Assembly: GCA_001600455.1 (NCBI GenBank) | Contig: BCKC01000001.1 | Span: 956,441 to 1,020,440 of the forward strand | DNA length: 64,000 nucleotides | From: Endocalyx cinctus | Taxonomy: Eukaryota > Ascomycota > Sordariomycetes > Amphisphaeriales > Apiosporaceae | Direction of reading: 5' to 3' | Part shown: positions 60,766 through 64,000 of the stretch, piece after piece | How the letters are laid out: each line of letters begins with the position of its first letter | How positions within the stretch are numbered: the first letter of the stretch is position 1 | Notes under the pieces: model-generated | Seen by the model: the letters and a program-made list of their open reading frames with translations, nothing else | Databases searched by the model: none | Told to the model about the DNA's origin: nothing | Position numbers and translations under genes: made by a program

Positions 60766-61705
60766 TTATATTTGAGTTTTCTCTACACCTCTAACTGCGA
60801 ACCTCTTCTGGGTGGCGTGACTATCCATTTTTTGACACGCCAAAGACCAATCAGTAGTCCACTCTCTATAGAATGGCTGATAGCCTAGCATACCCCCGAT
60901 GCACCTACCAAATACAATTCCTAAGCCCTGTGCTACTCTTCGACTGAAAGGAATCCAAGTTGGGAGTGAGAGATACGAACCGCCCGAGTCAAACATCTGT
61001 GTTAGAACAACGGTAACTGTTAGTGATGCTGATAATTTTGCGTTCTTGTGTACAACTAGAGGAAAAAGGTTCACGGCGAAAGAGAATTTCTTGTTATTGA
61101 ACTTACACTCATCACCTGAAGTACATTGACTTTTTCACCTTGCATGACTACCTGGTCCTGATATGCGTACCAGTTCTCGAAGAAGAGTGTATCGAGACGA
61201 GATGTTTCATCTGTATCGTCTCCCGACAGTAAGAAACGAGTCCTATGCTTTCTTACTTCTTCTTCTTCTTCATTTTCGAGATGCGAGACCCGCTCAGATA
61301 TAGGAGAGTAAAGCCGGTGGTTCTCCCACCTCCGAACTTCGAACTCGCCGTCCTCGGCGCTGAGGATGAGTTCCTCGCCCTCTACTTCAACCGCCAACCG
61401 TCCCTCGAGCACCTCAATATACTCGCTCTGGTGGGGATGGAAGTGCAGTGGAGGTTTGAGAGAAGCTATAGCTATCAGGCGAGGATGTTTGAGGTGGAAA
61501 GTCACCTCGTAGGCAAAGCCACGGGACGGGTGTTTGGGATGTCGAATCACGTGGGTTGAGATGGCTCCATCAAACCTAATCGTGCCCGTACATATTTCAC
61601 AGTCAGCAAAATATCAAGTGCTTCACGTGTAAGGGATTATATACACGACACCACTTACGCTGTGATGACTTTTCCTATATAAGGATCACTCGGCAAAGGT
61701 TGCAT
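60766..61705 (-). CDS. Cupin-domain protein with C-terminal extension, 248 aa
   Basis: A single-cupin fungal protein. Exons 61705-61659, 61575-61107 and 60996-60766 join in frame to 248 aa; the start ATG and the 15-codon first exon were placed by hand. The cupin barrel (about 25-125) has PPLHFHPHQSEYIEVLEGRL, the metal-binding motif 1 with two His and a Glu, and motif 2 carries HRLYSP. The C-terminal third has a conserved-looking FDSGGSYLSLPTWIPFSR, a hydrophobic Gly-rich segment (GLGIVFGRCIGGMLGY) and FYREWTTDW, the form seen in a fungal cupin family of unknown function. It is probably membrane-associated through that segment. Catalysis is not predictable. Isolated; upstream is the window's last gene-free stretch. 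Confidence 0.85.
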
Positions 61706-64000
61706 TGTAGTGGTTATTAGTTAGTAATTTGAGAGATTCTCGTTAAAAAAGTGATTTGATCTAAGTATAATGGATATCTACATATAAGCTCACAGTTCCA
61801 TAGCGTCTGTAGTCTGCATTGATTAGGATAATAACGGTGCCCTCTCATATATGAAGACTTCAGGAGCCATGATTCAGAGCTATATGCGGGATATTTTAGT
61901 TCACTATAAAAGCAGCCATTAATAGCAATCACAGCCGATCTTGGATAGTTAGTGCACTTCATCTTCGGTGATAAGTAGTAGGTGAACGTCAGATTCGATA
62001 TGTTGGGAACTATTAATCAACCCAAATTAAGAATGACTTTGGCGTATTAGCTGAATTTAGTATATCCTCTGGATAGCTCGCTCCTTTGTCTTATCCGAAG
62101 ATGCTTGCTTCAAGGAGTTTGCAAGATGGCGAAAATGTCAATGTTAACCACGCTAGAAAGTAGAAGATGGTGTGCTATGCTGATCATATTAAACCGTAAT
62201 ACCTCTCAAGTTAGGAAAAACTCGTGTTTTGCCTTCGCTATCAGCTAGAAACATAATCAGCCACCACCTTTCAGGGCCATCTCGGGGTCACGAGTTGAAA
62301 TCCTAAACGCTCTAAGCCCTACTATCGATCCGGACCTCGCTCTACCCACCATCTTGGATATTCCCTGGCCCAGTAGAAAATCCTTTTCCGTCATATAAAG
62401 GACGTTGGTAAATAAAAAGAAAAGAAGATATATCGGTGAAATATCAATACGAGCTCTTACAAAGAAAATGTTATTATCTTGAGCTCGACGAGTCTTATCC
62501 GGCTTCTTCGGCGTCTAGACGTAGTTCTTGGCGATGCTATAAATATATATATAAAAAAAAATAGATAACTTTAGGGTATTTCTTATTTCTACATTTTGTT
62601 CTTATATGGTATGTTATACCCACTCGACTATCTAGCGATCGATCCATATCGACACCCATGTCGTCGGGTCAGCCCTAAAAGCGCCATATACTCCACGCAG
62701 CCCACGATATACTTGACGTAAAAAAATTAATGACCTATTAATAATGTGTTCTTTACTATCTGTAGCTTGGGTATATGAAGATCAATATGCTTTGAATATG
62801 CACATTTCACGTAGTTGATGGTTGTAGTATATATTGAAAGTGGCTGAGTATTTCCCACGATTATCCTATTACGTTCGGGTCTGGAGTCTTGACGATCAGT
62901 GCGTTATCGCATTAATATCTACAAGGATTCATAACCAATGACATGTTGTAATTCATCGAAAGAGATAAATGACATCGTTTCTATCAGTACTTAGCGACCC
63001 ATGTGCGTAATCTTCCATCGTAATCTGTGCGTGATATTCAAGCGTACATAAGAAATCTTTTCGGAGATGAGAAATAAGTCTTCTACACTAACTCAGGTAC
63101 CTACAACAGTAATGGTTCGAGGCTGGTTACATTATTCAGACTAACAACGTCACTTATGATGAGCGACAGCATTGACTCATCTTTACTTCAGGTGAATAAG
63201 TTTCCAAGTATGGGATTCTTACGCTATTCTAAAAGTTCCAGGATTTCCGCTGTTTGGTTGATAGATAGATCGAGACGCCGTTGACGCTCTATACGCCGCT
63301 CCTTCGCAGAGTTACGGACCCACGTTGATGATTATGCAGCAAACCACCCAATTACCAATCACTATCTAAAACACCGTCTCTATTTCAGCATAGGGCTCAG
63401 CTGGTGCAGATAGCACCAATATTCATATGCCCGTCAGAAGTGCAGTTGTGTAACCCCTAACCAGACACTTGGCATACATAGTGGTATAGTTCCATTTTGG
63501 TGAAAGCTGAGAGGGAAATGGATTTTAGATTTTCATAGCGGCTGAGATCTTATCAGAATCTTGAAACCCGGGTGTCGCGATTGGTGGTTTTGTAACCCTC
63601 ACAACTGAAAAAAAAAAATTAGAAAGACTGGACAGTGATCAATCAATCAATCGATCAGTCAGTCGGTGTGCTAGGTCGAAGTTTAGGATAACCGAAGGAG
63701 ACTCCGGCCAAAAGTAGCAGCGATTTTGACATCATCCTGAAAAGTAACATGAAAATCTACCTCATATACCGATCTACGTTACGTCGTACCACATCACCAT
63801 AACTTTCTTGACAAGGTTCCCTCGTCTTCCCCTCACACCCTTCCAGCTAATTTGAAACCGCCAGGAACCAAGTTTTCAGAAACTTTTTAAGGATTATATT
63901 GCCCCTTTACCGCTCTAATATTCTTTACGTTCTTCTCACCGCAATATTGGATGACGGGCTGGTCGATGCTGAATTCGTTTACGGAGATTTAATTTAGGTA
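61706..64000. other. Right-end 2.3 kb, no gene seen
   Basis: It begins with the cupin promoter. It is AT-rich without an open frame beyond about 80 codons. An AATC/AGTC tetranucleotide run occurs at 63637-63667. The next gene is presumably outside the window. Confidence 0.55.
63637..63667. repeat. AATC/AGTC-type tetranucleotide run
   Basis: A short degenerate run of GATC, AATC and AGTC units. Visible directly in the sequence. Confidence 0.8.

Overview
The window is nuclear DNA of a filamentous ascomycete (Pezizomycotina, most likely Sordariomycetes; the genus cannot be fixed from sequence alone). The evidence is short introns of about 50-250 bases with GTAAGT-like donors and (C/T)AG acceptors, long AT-rich intergenic stretches rich in homopolymers and microsatellites, and fungal gene families such as YPT7, GDA1, GRR1, a GT90 CAP1-like transferase, an SP-family sugar transporter and a heme-oxygenase-like protein. 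I rebuilt the spliced models by hand. Every multi-exon model I report as complete closes in frame from ATG to stop, which is good internal support for the junctions.

Left arm (1-14.8 kb) looks accessory. It holds a partial orphan gene running off the left edge (minus), a divergent seven-exon orphan of 543 aa (2243-4347), a five-exon cytochrome P450 (5067-7122), a three-exon 171-aa orphan (8138-8867), a monocarboxylate-transporter-like MFS permease (10600-11986) and a short-chain dehydrogenase (13767-14759). No polyketide synthase, peptide synthetase or terpene synthase backbone is visible, so a biosynthetic cluster is only a possibility. The two divergent orphans and the 171-aa protein are the most novel-looking content.

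Middle (16.7-34.8 kb) is mostly conserved housekeeping: a heme-oxygenase-like protein, an SLC35F5-type drug/metabolite transporter, the Rab GTPase YPT7 (seven exons, C-terminal CAC), a small putative mitochondrial protein, a magnesium-chelatase-like protein, the Golgi GDPase GDA1, a doubtful small ORF, and a large multi-spanning GT90 glycosyltransferase. GDA1 and GT90 both act in or near secretory-pathway glycosylation. YPT7 serves vacuolar fusion and the SLC35F5-type carrier is probably vacuolar.

Right arm (34.8-64 kb) is gene-poor. It contains a 71-aa two-exon protein, a five-exon SP-family sugar or polyol transporter, an FAD monooxygenase with an acidic insert, the F-box/leucine-rich-repeat protein GRR1 (four exons, part of an SCF ubiquitin ligase and in yeast linked to glucose sensing), a 121-aa secreted protein, and a three-exon cupin protein. 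Between them lie deserts of 2-5 kb with repeats, three ambiguous bases in poly-T tracts, and scattered ORFs I cannot defend. I found no tRNA, rRNA, transposase, CRISPR or viral gene.
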